Shown here: one piece after another, positions 1-9,703 of the stretch
Position numbering within the stretch: the stretch's first letter is position 1
Layout of the letters: each line of letters starts with the position of its first letter
The notes under the pieces: model-generated
What the model was told of the DNA's origin: nothing
Databases searched by the model: none
What the model saw: only the letters and a program-made list of their open reading frames with translations
Position numbers and translations under genes: made by a program
From: Arthrobacter citreus
Lineage (GTDB): Bacteria; Actinomycetota; Actinomycetes; Actinomycetales; Micrococcaceae
Direction of reading: 5' to 3'
DNA: 64,000 nucleotides
NCBI RefSeq assembly: GCF_009192745.1
Contig: NZ_VTFV01000002.1
Span: forward strand, 434,001 to 498,000

Positions 1-26
1 CCCATCCCGGTACGAACGGTGATGGG
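1..26 (-). terminator. Possible terminator-like hairpin
   Basis: An inverted repeat (CCCATC pairing with GATGGG, extended inward by CCG/CGG across one mismatch) lies just beyond the stop of the minus-strand gene that ends at 39. It has the right place for a terminator but no clear T-run, and the window edge cuts the context. Confidence 0.35.
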
Positions 27-38
27 CATGAACCTCCG

Positions 39-623
39 CTAGGCAGATTCCCGTCCGTGCCGGTAGCCCCGCCGGACCTCGGCGATGGCCCGTGCAATGT
101 TCGGATCCCGCCCGGAGGCGGTCATGATCGTGTCGAAGTCCGTCAGCCCTACGTCGCCGTGGCGGACGGTTACCTCAATCTCCGTGCGCTTGGCGGCGTG
201 CGGACGGCGCGGCGGTCCGGCAATCGCCGCGTTCCCCGCCAGCGCGGCGCGGCCGGTGCGCACCATCCGCATCTCGCCGCCCACGTCATCCCGGAAACGG
301 AAGGTCTTTCCCTTCCTGGTGGTCATCAGCGCACGCCACTGCTCACGCTGCACCTTCGGTGCGGCGGGGAAGAACTGCGCGACGGCGTCGTTCAGGGCAG
401 CGGTCTCCGCCTCCTCGCGGCGCGGACGCAGGACGAGCCGCTCCCTGAGGATGAAGAGCGGGTAAACCACCAGGAGGATGGCCAGTGCCACAGCGATGAA
501 ATTGAAACCGCCGAAAATGATGAACGCTGCGGCCGTGAAGACCAGCCGGCTCACTGCCTTCTCCGAATATGTTCGCGGCGGCGTATACGGAACTCCCACC
601 CGCACGCTGGATTCTTCACTCAT
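39..623 (-). CDS. Hypothetical membrane protein (194 aa)
   Basis: I do not recognise a named family. One or two hydrophobic helices lie at about residues 25-58 (AAAFIIFGGFNFIAVALAI and the following segment). They are followed by a charged cytoplasmic domain rich in Arg and Glu. The start at 623 is preferred to the in-frame ATG at 629 because 623 forms an ATGA overlap with the stop of the upstream gene, which implies translational coupling. The two genes are probably one transcription unit facing away from the penicillin-binding protein gene. A role linked to the cell envelope is only a guess from that position. Confidence 0.7.
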   Translation of the reverse strand: MSEESSVRVGVPYTPPRTYSEKAVSRLVFTAAAFIIFGGFNFIAVALAILLVVYPLFILRERLVLRPRREEAETAALNDAVAQFFPAAPKVQREQWRALMTTRKGKTFRFRDDVGGEMRMVRTGRAALAGNAAIAGPPRRPHAAKRTEIEVTVRHGDVGLTDFDTIMTASGRDPNIARAIAEVRRGYRHGRESA

Positions 624-1219
624 GCCCATCCGCCTTTCAGCTCTGCCAGGGCTTCTGCTTCCCGCGCCAGCCGGGTGGCCTCGCGCAGCTCGGTATCGAA
701 CGGATTGCCGGGACCGGCAGGAATTCCGGCAGGAACACCGCCCAGCCCATCCAGCCTTAGCCGGCTCTGCTCCACGGTGACGGCTAGGCGCAGCTCAGCC
801 TGCGCCTTAACCAGGTCTGCCAGCAGCTGGTGGACCTTTTCACGCCGGGAACGGATCTCCTCGAGGTGGGCGGAGGCCATCTCCCCGCGCTCGGTTGCCA
901 GTGAGTGCATGCGCCGTGCTGTCCCGGCCAGCGTCAGTACTGCGGGGGACGGTTCGGCCGGCATGACGGTCTCCACTGCTTCGCGCCGCAGCCTGTAGGC
1001 CTCGGAGACTGAGGCGAAATGGGCGGCCATTTCTCCCGCTACCCGTTCCTGTTCCTCGAGGGTCCGTCCGGCGGCCCGGGCTGATGTCATGGCGCTTTCC
1101 AGCCGCGCATGGATTTCTTCATGGTTGGCCCGCGGCGGCGGAAGCGTTCCCCGCCGCGCATCAAGGTTCGTCCGCAGGGTGCTGCTCACGCGACGCAAAT
1201 CCTGGAGTAATCGGGCCAT
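620..1219 (-). CDS. Hypothetical coiled-coil protein (199 aa)
   Basis: The protein is almost entirely helical and charged, with heptad-like stretches (for example residues 30-75 and 110-150). It has no signal peptide and no membrane segment. It resembles the small coiled-coil proteins that actinobacteria encode beside membrane partners. Its stop overlaps the start of the downstream membrane protein by four bases (ATGA), so the two products may work together. No catalytic motif is visible and the function is unknown. Confidence 0.7.
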   Translation of the reverse strand: MARLLQDLRRVSSTLRTNLDARRGTLPPPRANHEEIHARLESAMTSARAAGRTLEEQERVAGEMAAHFASVSEAYRLRREAVETVMPAEPSPAVLTLAGTARRMHSLATERGEMASAHLEEIRSRREKVHQLLADLVKAQAELRLAVTVEQSRLRLDGLGGVPAGIPAGPGNPFDTELREATRLAREAEALAELKGGWA

Positions 1220-1510
1220 GATTCTCCTCAGCCGGGAATTGTTCCGGACCCCTAATGCCCCTCAGCTCTCTGCCCCGCAGCTGCCGTGCATCAGAAGGAA
1301 GTGTGCAGGAGTCTAGCAGTGGCGGAGAGCGGCCGGGATGGGGTTGCACAGATTAGTTGTGCGCGCTGCCGGAGTTGGCTGGGCGTGAGTCCTGCCACGT
1401 CGGGCCGGTGCGGATTATCCTCATCTGCCGCCCGGATGCAACGGTGTTGCCCGGTATCGGCAGCTCAACAGAACCAGAAATCCCATGTTCCTGCGTTATG
1501 CTCCCATATC

Positions 1511-3877
1511 ATGGCTGCGCGTAAATCTCCCGTGTTCACCACGGCAACCACATTCGGACGCCTGCTCTCCTTCCTTGGGGTCAGTGTGATCTGCGGAGTG
1601 CTTACTGCCGGGCTGTTCGTGCCCATGGCAGCCGGAGCCGGATCCGCGGCGTCGGCCTCCATTTCCTTCTTCGATGGCCTGCCTGCCGATCTGGAGCGTG
1701 CCACGCTGGCCACGCCAACCCGGATCGTTGCGGCGGACGACTCGCTGATCGCCACCCTGTACGAGGAGAACCGCCAGCCGGTCACCCTCGACCAGATTTC
1801 CCCGCACATGCAGGACGCCTTGATCTCCGTTGAGGATTCCCGTTACTACGAGCACGGGGGTGTGGACATGCAGGGCATCTTTGGTGCCCTTGCCAGCAAC
1901 GTCTCCAAAGGAACCAACCGCGGCGCCTCCACCATCACCCAGCAGTTCGTGACCAACGTGCTGGCCAATGGAGCCAGGGAACGCGGGGAAGAAGCGGTCT
2001 ATAACGGCAGCAAGGGCGTTTCCGACAAGGTCCGGGAAGTCCGGCTGGCCATTGCCGTGGAAAACGAGATGACCAAGGACGACATCCTTGAGGGCTACTT
2101 CAACATTGTTTCGTTCACCGGGAGCACCTACGGCGTCCAGGCAGCAGCCAAGTACTTGTTCAACGTCGATGCCAAGGACCTGAACATCCAGCAGAGCGCC
2201 CTGCTGGCAGGACTCGTCAAGGGCCCCAGCGTCTACGATCCCGTCACCAACCCTGATCTGGCCGTCGAGCGCCGCAACGTGGTGCTGGGCACCATGCTTG
2301 AACACGGCAAGATTGACCAGGCGCAGTACGACGCCGCAGTGGCCAGCGGCCTGGACCTCAGCATTACGCCCACCAAGCAGGGTTGTGTGGCTGCCGAACA
2401 GGCACCGTACTTCTGCTCCTACGTGGAGCACCTGGTCCTGAACAGCGAGGAATTCGGTGCCACCAAGGCGGAGCGTGCATCGGTGCTCTACCGGTCCGGA
2501 CTGACCATCAAGACCACCCTGGACCCTGCAGTGCAGCAGGCTGCGCAGGAAGCCGTCACCGAGACCGCCAATCCGGACACCACCGCCGGCCAGGTGGGGC
2601 ACTCGATGATCAGCCTGCAGCCGGGCACCGGCAACATCCTCTCCATGGCGCAGAACACGCGCTTCATCCCGGGCGAAAACCCCGGCGACTCCGTCCTGAA
2701 CTTCAACGTGGACCAGTACCAGGACGGGGATCCCGAGAAGAGCCTGGGCGGTGTGGGCGGATTCCAGCCCGGATCAACGTTCAAGCCCTTCACCGTTGCT
2801 GCGTGGGTTGACGCCGGCAAGTCGCTGGGGACCCAGCTGGACGGCCGCAAGAAGACCTACCCCCAGGGTGACCGCTGGACCGCCAGCTGCCTCGACGGCG
2901 GAGCCTACGTTGAAGGTGCCGCCAACGGCTGGACTCCGCAGAACTACGGGGACACCAACTATGGGGATGCCACGGTGCTGCGCGGACTCGCGCAGTCGCT
3001 TAACACCATCACCTTCTCCAGCGCCAAGCAGCTGGATCTGTGCCGCATCATGGAAATCGCTCAATCGATGGGCATCCATGACGGAAAGAGCGACTCAGGC
3101 GAAGAAGAGCCGCTGATGATCAACCCGTCCGCCCTCATCGGCGGTGTGCAGGACGTTTCCCCGATGGCGATGGCACAGGCCTTCGCCGGCTTCGCCGCGG
3201 AAGGAAACGTCTGCGAACCGCGGGCGCTGCTGGAGGTCACCGCGGCCAACGGCAAGACCTATGACGTCCCGGAACCTGAATGCGAGCAGGTGATCTCCAA
3301 GGAGACCGCCCGCGGCGTGAACTACGCGACCCAGGAAGTCATGAAGTCCGGCTCCGGCTCCCTGCTTAACTACGGCAACCAGCCCATGGCCGGCAAGACT
3401 GGTACCAATGACTCCCGGTCCCAGACCTGGTTCATTGGCTACAACTCCGGAATGGCCACCGCGTCCTGGATTGGCAACTGGAAGGCCGGAACCGAGTCGC
3501 TCTCCGGGCTGGAGATCGGCGGACGCTTCTACCCTGAAATTGACGGTTCGCTCATTGCCGCCCCGTCCTGGGCAAAGTTCATGCAGCAGGCGGGCAGCCT
3601 TTACCCCGGCCAGCCCTTCGCCAACCCGCCGGCCAACCTGCTGGTGAACCCGAGCCCCAGCCCGAGCCCGTCGGAGACGGAGGAAGCCGAGGAGGACGCG
3701 GACAAGGACCAGGCCACGCCGTCGGCAACTCCGGTGCCGCGGCCGACGACGGCTCCCGCTCCGGCCCCGTCCCCGAGCCCCTCGACCACGACGCCGAACC
3801 CCGCGGTCCCGAACCCCGAAGTGCCGGAGGTTCCGGAGGTGCCGGGGAACCCGCCAGCCGCAGCGCCCAAGCCGTAG
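1511..3877 (+). CDS. Class A penicillin-binding protein (transglycosylase/transpeptidase)
   Basis: This is a bifunctional peptidoglycan synthase of about 788 residues, anchored by one N-terminal membrane helix (about residues 12-40). The GT51 domain carries the EDSRYYEHGG motif with catalytic Glu108, followed by GASTITQQF. The transpeptidase domain has the active-site Ser422 in STFK, an SLN motif and K629-T-G. The tail from about residue 715 is rich in Pro, Ser and Glu and probably lies outside the membrane. The open frame extends upstream to 1286, but ATG 1511 starts directly before the basic residues and membrane helix expected in this family. A hairpin follows the stop. Confidence 0.95.
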   Translation: MAARKSPVFTTATTFGRLLSFLGVSVICGVLTAGLFVPMAAGAGSAASASISFFDGLPADLERATLATPTRIVAADDSLIATLYEENRQPVTLDQISPHMQDALISVEDSRYYEHGGVDMQGIFGALASNVSKGTNRGASTITQQFVTNVLANGARERGEEAVYNGSKGVSDKVREVRLAIAVENEMTKDDILEGYFNIVSFTGSTYGVQAAAKYLFNVDAKDLNIQQSALLAGLVKGPSVYDPVTNPDLAVERRNVVLGTMLEHGKIDQAQYDAAVASGLDLSITPTKQGCVAAEQAPYFCSYVEHLVLNSEEFGATKAERASVLYRSGLTIKTTLDPAVQQAAQEAVTETANPDTTAGQVGHSMISLQPGTGNILSMAQNTRFIPGENPGDSVLNFNVDQYQDGDPEKSLGGVGGFQPGSTFKPFTVAAWVDAGKSLGTQLDGRKKTYPQGDRWTASCLDGGAYVEGAANGWTPQNYGDTNYGDATVLRGLAQSLNTITFSSAKQLDLCRIMEIAQSMGIHDGKSDSGEEEPLMINPSALIGGVQDVSPMAMAQAFAGFAAEGNVCEPRALLEVTAANGKTYDVPEPECEQVISKETARGVNYATQEVMKSGSGSLLNYGNQPMAGKTGTNDSRSQTWFIGYNSGMATASWIGNWKAGTESLSGLEIGGRFYPEIDGSLIAAPSWAKFMQQAGSLYPGQPFANPPANLLVNPSPSPSPSETEEAEEDADKDQATPSATPVPRPTTAPAPAPSPSPSTTTPNPAVPNPEVPEVPEVPGNPPAAAPKP

Positions 3878-3921
3878 CACCGCCCGCCGGATAACCGAGA
3901 AAAGCAGCAGGTCAGGACGCA

Positions 3922-3960
3922 GGGCCCCGAGTCGGATAGTGTTTCGGCTCGGGGCCTTCT
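3922..3960 (+). terminator. Rho-independent terminator after the PBP gene
   Basis: GGCCCCGAG pairs with CTCGGGGCC around a loop of about 16 bases, followed by a short T/C-rich stretch. It lies between the PBP stop and the ribosome binding site of the ABC exporter operon. Confidence 0.6.
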
Positions 3961-4010
3961 GCGCTCCCGCCGCCGGCGGGACCGTGCGGAGAACTCTTCT
4001 GGAGGATGAA

Positions 4011-4967
4011 GTGACTGAAAACCTGCCGGCCATATCGGTCCGGGGCCTTACCAAGAGGTACGGCACAAAGACTGCGGTGGACGGCCTGTCCTTCGACGTT
4101 GAGGCCGGAAGCGTCTTCGCTTTCCTGGGAACCAACGGCGCCGGAAAATCCACCACCATCAGCTGCCTCACCACGGCCATCGCCTTCGATGCCGGCACCG
4201 CCGAGGTTAGCGGGTATGACGTGCGTTCCGCAGGGGAAGGTGTCCGCGCCCGCATCGGCGTCGTCTTCCAGGAGTCCATCCTCGACCCGCTGCTTACGGG
4301 ACGGGAGAACCTGCGTGTGCGCGCCCGCTTCTACTCCGCGGACCGCGCGGCCAACGAGGCACGCATCAACGAGCTTTCGGACCTGATTGGGCTGGGCAGC
4401 TTCATTGACCGCCGCTACGGCACGTACTCCGGCGGCCAGCGCCGGCGCGTGGACATTGCCCGCGCCCTGCTGCACGCCCCGCCCATCATCTTCCTGGACG
4501 AACCCACTGCCGGCCTGGATCCGGCCAGCCGCGCGATCGTCTGGTCCACGATCCACGACCTCCGCGACCGCCACGGACTGACCGTCTTCCTCACCACGCA
4601 CTACATGGAAGAAACCGAGGAGGCAGACCGGGTCTGCATCATCGACAGCGGCCGGATCATCGCTGACGGCACCCCCGCGGAACTGCGGGCGGCCTACAGC
4701 TCCAGCATCCTCACCATTACGACGGCGGACCGGGCAGGCCTGACGGCGGCCGCCGTGGAACTGGGCGGCACAGTGGAAACCGCGGAAGGCGCCGTCGTGC
4801 GCATTGGCGTGGAGACCGCCGAAACTGCCCGGCAGATCCTGGCCCGCCACGGGTCAGCCGTACAGGACTTCGAGTTCCGGCACGGCACGATGGATGACGT
4901 CTTCCTGGCACTGACCGGCCGTGAGACCCCTGCCGCAGACGAGGCAGCTGAAGGAGCCGAAAAGTGA
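4011..4967 (+). CDS. ABC exporter ATP-binding protein, DrrA type
   Basis: The protein is the 318-residue ATPase of an ABC-2 exporter that probably extrudes a drug or lipid. The Walker A motif is GTNGAGKST (residues 40-48), the signature is YSGGQRRR and the Walker B is IIFLDEP, followed by a switch His in TTHYMEE. The C-terminal 80 residues match the extra domain typical of DrrA-like ATPases. GTG 4011 is chosen over the upstream ATG 3939 because GGAGG sits eight bases before it. The stop overlaps the permease start (GTGA), so the pair is translationally coupled. The substrate cannot be read from sequence. Confidence 0.93.
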   Translation: MTENLPAISVRGLTKRYGTKTAVDGLSFDVEAGSVFAFLGTNGAGKSTTISCLTTAIAFDAGTAEVSGYDVRSAGEGVRARIGVVFQESILDPLLTGRENLRVRARFYSADRAANEARINELSDLIGLGSFIDRRYGTYSGGQRRRVDIARALLHAPPIIFLDEPTAGLDPASRAIVWSTIHDLRDRHGLTVFLTTHYMEETEEADRVCIIDSGRIIADGTPAELRAAYSSSILTITTADRAGLTAAAVELGGTVETAEGAVVRIGVETAETARQILARHGSAVQDFEFRHGTMDDVFLALTGRETPAADEAAEGAEK

Positions 4968-5845
4968 ACGTGGTCCTGGACATCACCACCCGCAACCTCA
5001 GGCTTTTCTTCCGGGACCGGCTGGGCGTGTTTTTCTCGCTCGTCTCCGCCCTGGTGGTCTTCCTGCTGTACACGCTGTTCCTGGGCAACCTGCAGACCGA
5101 AGGGCTCGGTGAATCCTTCCCGCAGGCCACCGAGGACGAGATCCGCGGCTTCGTGGACAGCTGGATGTTCGCCGGGATCCTGGGCATCACCACCATTACG
5201 ACGGCGCTGGGCGCCATGGTGGTGTTCGTCGAGGACTCCGGGTCCGGCCGCTTCCAGGACTTCCTGGTCTCCCCGATCCGGCGGGAGAAGCTGATCCTGG
5301 GCTATCTGCTCTCCGCCGTGCTGATCTCGATGGTCATGACTGCCTTGGTCCTGGCAGTGAGCCTGGCCTACCTGTTCGTGGTCAGCGGCGTGACCATCGC
5401 CTTTGTGCCGCTGCTGAAGGTCTGTGCGTATCTGGCGCTGTCCTGCTTCGCGTTCTCCGCCCTGAGTGCGTTTGCGGTGTCCTTCATCCGGACTGCGGGC
5501 GCCTACTCGGCGCTGTCCACGATTGTGGGGACCGTCCTGGGCTTCATTGCCGGGTCCTACATTCCGGTTGGCAACTTTCCCGAGGGCGTGCGCGAATTCG
5601 TGAGCGCCCTGCCGTTCCTGCAGTCCTCCATGCTGGTCCGGCAGGAAATGACCGCTGAAACCCTGCCAGCCATGACCGGGGACCAGCCGGCCGCGATCGA
5701 GGAGATGCAGAGCGTCTTCGGAATCACGGCGCAGGTGGGGGACTGGCAGGTGGGCACCGGGTACGTGATCTTCGTGCTGGTTGCTATGACCGTGGTGTTC
5801 ACGCTCGTGGCGGCCATCCGGATCCGCGGACGGGTCCGCGCCTAG
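4964..5845 (+). CDS. ABC-2 type exporter permease
   Basis: This 293-residue integral membrane protein has about six predicted helices, beginning with FFSLVSALVVFLLYTLFLG. It contains the ABC-2 core segment around residues 85-110 (FVEDSGSGRFQDFLVSPIRR), which contacts the ATPase. It starts at a GTG that overlaps the stop of the ATPase gene by four bases. Together they form a complete DrrAB-like half-transporter pair. No regulator lies beside the operon. Confidence 0.92.
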   Translation: MNVVLDITTRNLRLFFRDRLGVFFSLVSALVVFLLYTLFLGNLQTEGLGESFPQATEDEIRGFVDSWMFAGILGITTITTALGAMVVFVEDSGSGRFQDFLVSPIRREKLILGYLLSAVLISMVMTALVLAVSLAYLFVVSGVTIAFVPLLKVCAYLALSCFAFSALSAFAVSFIRTAGAYSALSTIVGTVLGFIAGSYIPVGNFPEGVREFVSALPFLQSSMLVRQEMTAETLPAMTGDQPAAIEEMQSVFGITAQVGDWQVGTGYVIFVLVAMTVVFTLVAAIRIRGRVRA

Positions 5846-5916
5846 CTCTTTTCCACGGCCTCTGGGCAGGGCCTTCCGGCGGTTCCACACTGGAGGGACT
5901 GCCGAGAGGAGCAGTC

Positions 5917-6894
5917 ATGCCCACCGACTCCGTGATCATCATTGGCTCCGGCCCCGCCGGGTACACCGCCGCCGTCTACGCCGCCCGTGCGGGTTTGTCT
6001 CCACGGGTCATGGCGGGTTCCGTGACGGCCGGCGGAGCGCTCATGAACACCACCGAGGTGGAGAACTTCCCCGGCTTCCCGGACGGGATCCAGGGGCCGG
6101 ACCTCATGGAAGCGCTGAAGCGGCAGGCCGAAAAGTTTGGTGCCGTGGTGGAGTTCGACGACGTCGCCTCCGTGGACCTGTCCGGCCACACCAAGCGGGT
6201 GGCCACGGCTGCCGGAACCACCAGGAAAGCACGCGCCGTCATCCTCGCCACCGGTTCGGCTTACAAGGAACTGGGGCTGCCCGAAGAAAAGAAGCTCAGC
6301 GGCCGGGGGATCTCGTGGTGCGCCACCTGCGACGGGTTCTTCTTCCGCAAACAGCACGTAGTGGTTGTGGGCGGCGGCGACTCGGCCATGGAAGAGGCGC
6401 TGTTTTTGACCCGGTTCGCGGCCTCCGTGACGGTGGTGGTGCGCCGGAACCAGCTGCGTGCCTCCCGGATCATGGCACAGCGGGCCACATGCCATGACAA
6501 GATCCAGTTCGCCTGGAACAGCGAGGTCACCGCCATTCACGGCAGGGACAAGGTCACCGGACTAACCCTGACGGACACCGTGACCGGGCAGTCCCGGGAG
6601 CTGGCGGCGTCGGGCATCTTCGTGGCGATAGGGCATGTGCCGCGCACTGAGCTGCTCCGCGGGCAGGTGGCCTTGGACGAGGCCGGGTACATCAAGGTGG
6701 CTGCTCCCACCACCCAAACGGACATCGACGGCGTCTTTGCCTGCGGAGACGCCGTGGATCACCGCTACCGGCAGGCCATCACAGCGGCCGGTACGGGATG
6801 CTCGGCTGCGCTGGACGCAGAGCGGTACCTGGCCGCCGTGCAGGACGCCGATGCCATCGCGACCGCCCTGGTGGAAGGCGCCCTGGACGATTGA
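5917..6894 (+). CDS. trxB: Thioredoxin reductase (NAD(P)/FAD-dependent)
   Basis: This 325-residue class II pyridine nucleotide-disulfide oxidoreductase reduces thioredoxin or a similar dithiol carrier. The FAD-binding GSGPAGYTAAVYAAR lies at residues 11-25. The redox-active pair is in WCATCDG. The NADPH motif is GGGDSAMEEALFL and the second FAD contact is GDAVDHRYRQAI. GGAG sits upstream of ATG 5917. No thioredoxin gene adjoins it, unlike the trxB-trxA pair near the origin in many actinobacteria, so this may be a second paralogue. Confidence 0.93.
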   Translation: MPTDSVIIIGSGPAGYTAAVYAARAGLSPRVMAGSVTAGGALMNTTEVENFPGFPDGIQGPDLMEALKRQAEKFGAVVEFDDVASVDLSGHTKRVATAAGTTRKARAVILATGSAYKELGLPEEKKLSGRGISWCATCDGFFFRKQHVVVVGGGDSAMEEALFLTRFAASVTVVVRRNQLRASRIMAQRATCHDKIQFAWNSEVTAIHGRDKVTGLTLTDTVTGQSRELAASGIFVAIGHVPRTELLRGQVALDEAGYIKVAAPTTQTDIDGVFACGDAVDHRYRQAITAAGTGCSAALDAERYLAAVQDADAIATALVEGALDD

Positions 6895-6932
6895 CCGCGC
6901 AGGCCGCTCCGGGGCACTTACTGGGCCGCAGC

Positions 6933-8201
6933 CTATCCGGAACCAGTAAACGTCAGGTACAGCAGCACCACGTTCAGCGTGATCAGCAGGCCGGCCACCA
7001 GGACGCCCAGGGCGGTGGTCCACCACCGGTTGCGGTGTTCACCCATCAGGTCCCCCCGCGTGGTCAGCCACAGCAGCGGCACCAGGGCGAACGGAATGCC
7101 GAAGGAAAGCACCACCTGGCTCAGCACCAGCGCCCAGGTAGGGTCCACGCCAGCCGCCAGGATGGCCAGTGCCGGAAGCAGCGTGACCAGCCGCCGCAGC
7201 AGCATGGGGATGCGCACCTTGAGCAGTCCCTGCATGATCTCCGCACCGGCGTAGGCGCCCACCGACGTCGAGGCCAGGCCGGACGCCAGCAGTCCAAGGG
7301 CGAAAAGGAGCGCGACGCCGCTGCCCAGTGCGCCGCCGATTGCGGCATGGGCACCTTCCAGGGTGTCTGTGCCGTCCACGCCCTGCAGGGACGTCGCGGC
7401 GAGCAGCAGGATGGCGAGGTTGACGGTGCCAGCCACCGCGAGGGCAATGGTTACGTCCCAGCGCGTGGCCCGGATCAGCGTGGAGGTTGTCAGGCCGGCG
7501 GTGCGCTGGGGGAACCGGTCCCGGGTCAGCGCGGAGTGTGCGTAGATCGCGTGCGGCATGACGGTCGCCCCCAGAATCGACGCTGCGAGCAGCACCGAAT
7601 CGGGACCGTCAAACCGCGGTACCAATCCTTCCGCCACGGCGCCGGGATCCGGGGGAGCCACAAAGACGCCGGCGGTGAACCCGATAGCGATGATCGCCAT
7701 CATTGAAACAATCACGTATTCGAAACTGCGGTGCCGTCCGCTGCCCTGGACAGCCAGTACGGCCATGGACACACCGCCGGTAATCACGCCGCCAAGCAGC
7801 AGCGGAAGGTCAAAGAGCAGCCAAAGGGCGACGGCGCCGCCAATCACCTCTGCGACGTCGGTGGCCATGGCCACCAGCTCCGCCTGCAGCCAGTAGAGCC
7901 TCCGGCCGGCGGTGGAACGTACCCGTGCGCCAAGCAGCTCCGGCAGGCTGCGTCCGGTGGCCAGGCCCAGCTTCGCGGAAAGGTACTGAACCAGCCAGGC
8001 CATCACGTTTCCGGCGACCACTACCCACACCAGCAGGTAACCGAAGCGGGCGCCGGCGGTCATGTTGCTGGCCACGTTGCCTGGGTCCAGGTAGGCCACC
8101 CCGGCTACGAGTGCAGGGCCAAGGAGCCAGGGCAGGCGCGTGCCCGCCTTGGGCCGGGAGGTCCGGGGCGCAGGGTCCGTGGGGGCTGCCTTGCGGAGCA
8201 T
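6933..8201 (-). CDS. mntH: NRAMP-family divalent metal (Mn2+/H+) transporter
   Basis: This 422-residue membrane protein of the NRAMP family imports Mn2+ (and Fe2+) with protons. The metal-binding DPGN motif in the first core helix is present (YLDPGNVASNMTAGARFGY), and the partner motif MPHAIYAHS appears in helix 6. About eleven hydrophobic helices are visible. The gene stands alone, convergent with trxB. I see no clear MntR or IdeR box in the short upstream gap. Confidence 0.93.
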   Translation of the reverse strand: MLRKAAPTDPAPRTSRPKAGTRLPWLLGPALVAGVAYLDPGNVASNMTAGARFGYLLVWVVVAGNVMAWLVQYLSAKLGLATGRSLPELLGARVRSTAGRRLYWLQAELVAMATDVAEVIGGAVALWLLFDLPLLLGGVITGGVSMAVLAVQGSGRHRSFEYVIVSMMAIIAIGFTAGVFVAPPDPGAVAEGLVPRFDGPDSVLLAASILGATVMPHAIYAHSALTRDRFPQRTAGLTTSTLIRATRWDVTIALAVAGTVNLAILLLAATSLQGVDGTDTLEGAHAAIGGALGSGVALLFALGLLASGLASTSVGAYAGAEIMQGLLKVRIPMLLRRLVTLLPALAILAAGVDPTWALVLSQVVLSFGIPFALVPLLWLTTRGDLMGEHRNRWWTTALGVLVAGLLITLNVVLLYLTFTGSG

Positions 8202-8306
8202 AAGGCCAAGGTAACACCGGGAGTTCGGAGTGCCTAACAGTTTCCGGCAGGTGTGCTCAACAACCCTGGAACTGGTAACCCAGGTCTCAGGGCATCCCGG
8301 CGGGTC

Positions 8307-8552
8307 CTATGCCAGGGGTTCGGTTCCGGACTCTCCGGCGGCCGCTGCACGGGTGCTGTGCTGGAGTACGGCAAGCCACGCTATTGCCCCGGCAACGGGA
8401 AGCAGAAGCACCACCGCAAACCAGAACACCCGCTTTCCTCCTGCGGTTTCCCCGGTCCGGAACAGGCTGATCAGGGCACCGGCCGTCAAGGTAAGGACAA
8501 GCAGTGCCAGCAGGGCCGCGGCAGGTATCCACATGAGGTAATCGACGGACAT
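8307..8552 (-). CDS. Small membrane protein, PLDc_N-like (81 aa)
   Basis: This small protein has two membrane helices (about residues 8-29 and 42-62) separated by a short polar loop (FRTGETAGGKR). The pattern fits the phospholipase D N-terminal-like (PLDc_N) family of short actinobacterial membrane proteins of unknown function. The tail is acidic and Ala-rich. The ribosome binding site is weak. The family assignment rests on overall layout only. Confidence 0.65.
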   Translation of the reverse strand: MSVDYLMWIPAAALLALLVLTLTAGALISLFRTGETAGGKRVFWFAVVLLLPVAGAIAWLAVLQHSTRAAAAGESGTEPLA

Positions 8553-8759
8553 GGTCTTGGGGCACTTTCAGGCAGGTCAATAGGAAGTAGAGCAGGAAGC
8601 GCGGGGGGTCACTGAGTGCCGGAAGAGCTGTTCGGCCAGTGCTGAACCAGCCTATGGCCCGGCAGGGGTCCGGGCCATCATCCCTAAAGATGACTTTTGG
8701 AGGTGGCGGCCTCATCCCGTGGTTCCGGGGACGGGAGCCGCGGAGATTAGTGTTGAAGC

Positions 8760-9254
8760 ATGCCTGACAGTCCGTCCTCCGCTGTGTTCCGAACCTTCAC
8801 CGCCGTCCTGGCTGGCGCAAGCCTTCCGATGGCCCTGGTGATACCGCTGTGGATCACTGCGGGGCGGATGCTTTTTGGCGTCGACGGGCGCCTGGTTTCC
8901 ATTTTCGCGCTGACGGCAGGACCGCTGCTGGCCGTGCTGATGCTTGCGGCGGCAGTGAAGATTACTGCCGCTGCTGCGGCACGCCGCCCGTTCGGAGCGC
9001 CCCTGAAAACCTCGTTGCTGCTGCTGGCGAACTATGTGCTGGCCGGTTGCTTCGGGTTTTTCGTTCCGGATTTCGGCACGCCCCAGGCGGGGTCGGTTTT
9101 CTCCGCCCTGGCCGGACCGGAGGTTCTGGGATACTCGGCAGCCCTGGCCAATCCTTTCGGCATTGCCACCCTCATGGTGACCGTGGCGGTGCTGGTATCC
9201 GCCGTCCGCACGCGGCCCGAGCCTGCTGGACACCAGACCGCAGCACACCTATAG
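8760..9254 (+). CDS. Hypothetical four-helix membrane protein (164 aa)
   Basis: Four hydrophobic helices are visible, at about residues 9-34, 45-69, 84-101 and 122-147, with short loops. This resembles the DUF6069-type membrane proteins of actinobacteria, but I cannot confirm that. The gene is convergent with the DUF1622-like gene, whose stop overlaps its end by six bases. No function can be inferred. Confidence 0.65.
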   Translation: MPDSPSSAVFRTFTAVLAGASLPMALVIPLWITAGRMLFGVDGRLVSIFALTAGPLLAVLMLAAAVKITAAAAARRPFGAPLKTSLLLLANYVLAGCFGFFVPDFGTPQAGSVFSALAGPEVLGYSAALANPFGIATLMVTVAVLVSAVRTRPEPAGHQTAAHL

Positions 9255-9623
9255 CGGCTGCTTCGGGCCGGCTGGCTCCACGGGGCCGGGCTGCCGCTGC
9301 CACGGCAGCCTGCCGGTTACTTCCAGCTGCAGTGAATAGCTCAGGAAGGTCCGGATCAGCACAATGACTGCCAGCACGCCGAGCGACTCGAACGTGGGGG
9401 TTACCGCGACCGTGCGGATGATGTCCGCCGCCACCAGCAGCTCCAGGCCCAGCAGGATGGCCCTGCCCAGCTGCTGCCGGTAAACCTCATAGACCTTTTC
9501 GCGGCGGCGCAGCAGTCCCCGGGCAGCCAGCACTGTAGCAACGACGGCACCGGCCACTATCGCGGCAACTCCGGCGAGGTCCACCAGGGAACCGGCCGCC
9601 TCTATAAGGTCATGAAAGTCCAT
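9249..9623 (-). CDS. DUF1622-like membrane protein (124 aa)
   Basis: The protein has three membrane helices. The stretch RREKVYEVYRQQLGRAILLG followed by LELLVAADIIRTV is characteristic of the DUF1622 family, whose role is unknown. I chose ATG 9623 (MDFHDLIEA) over the longer frame to 9665, because homologues of this type start close to the first helix and a GGGAG lies upstream. Confidence 0.75.
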   Translation of the reverse strand: MDFHDLIEAAGSLVDLAGVAAIVAGAVVATVLAARGLLRRREKVYEVYRQQLGRAILLGLELLVAADIIRTVAVTPTFESLGVLAVIVLIRTFLSYSLQLEVTGRLPWQRQPGPVEPAGPKQPL

Positions 9624-9703
9624 CCCGCTGACCGCTCCCACCCGTCTGGAAGGTGCTCTGCACACGCTTCTCCATCAACTGAGCTCCGGCCGGCAGCGCG
9701 GTG

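Noticed and set aside
3095-4279. Long open frames on the strand opposite the PBP, ABC, BCCT and other genes
   Set aside because: They are shadows of high-GC coding sequence: low-complexity Arg, Gly and Pro composition, no ribosome binding sites and no domains, whereas the opposite strand encodes clear families.
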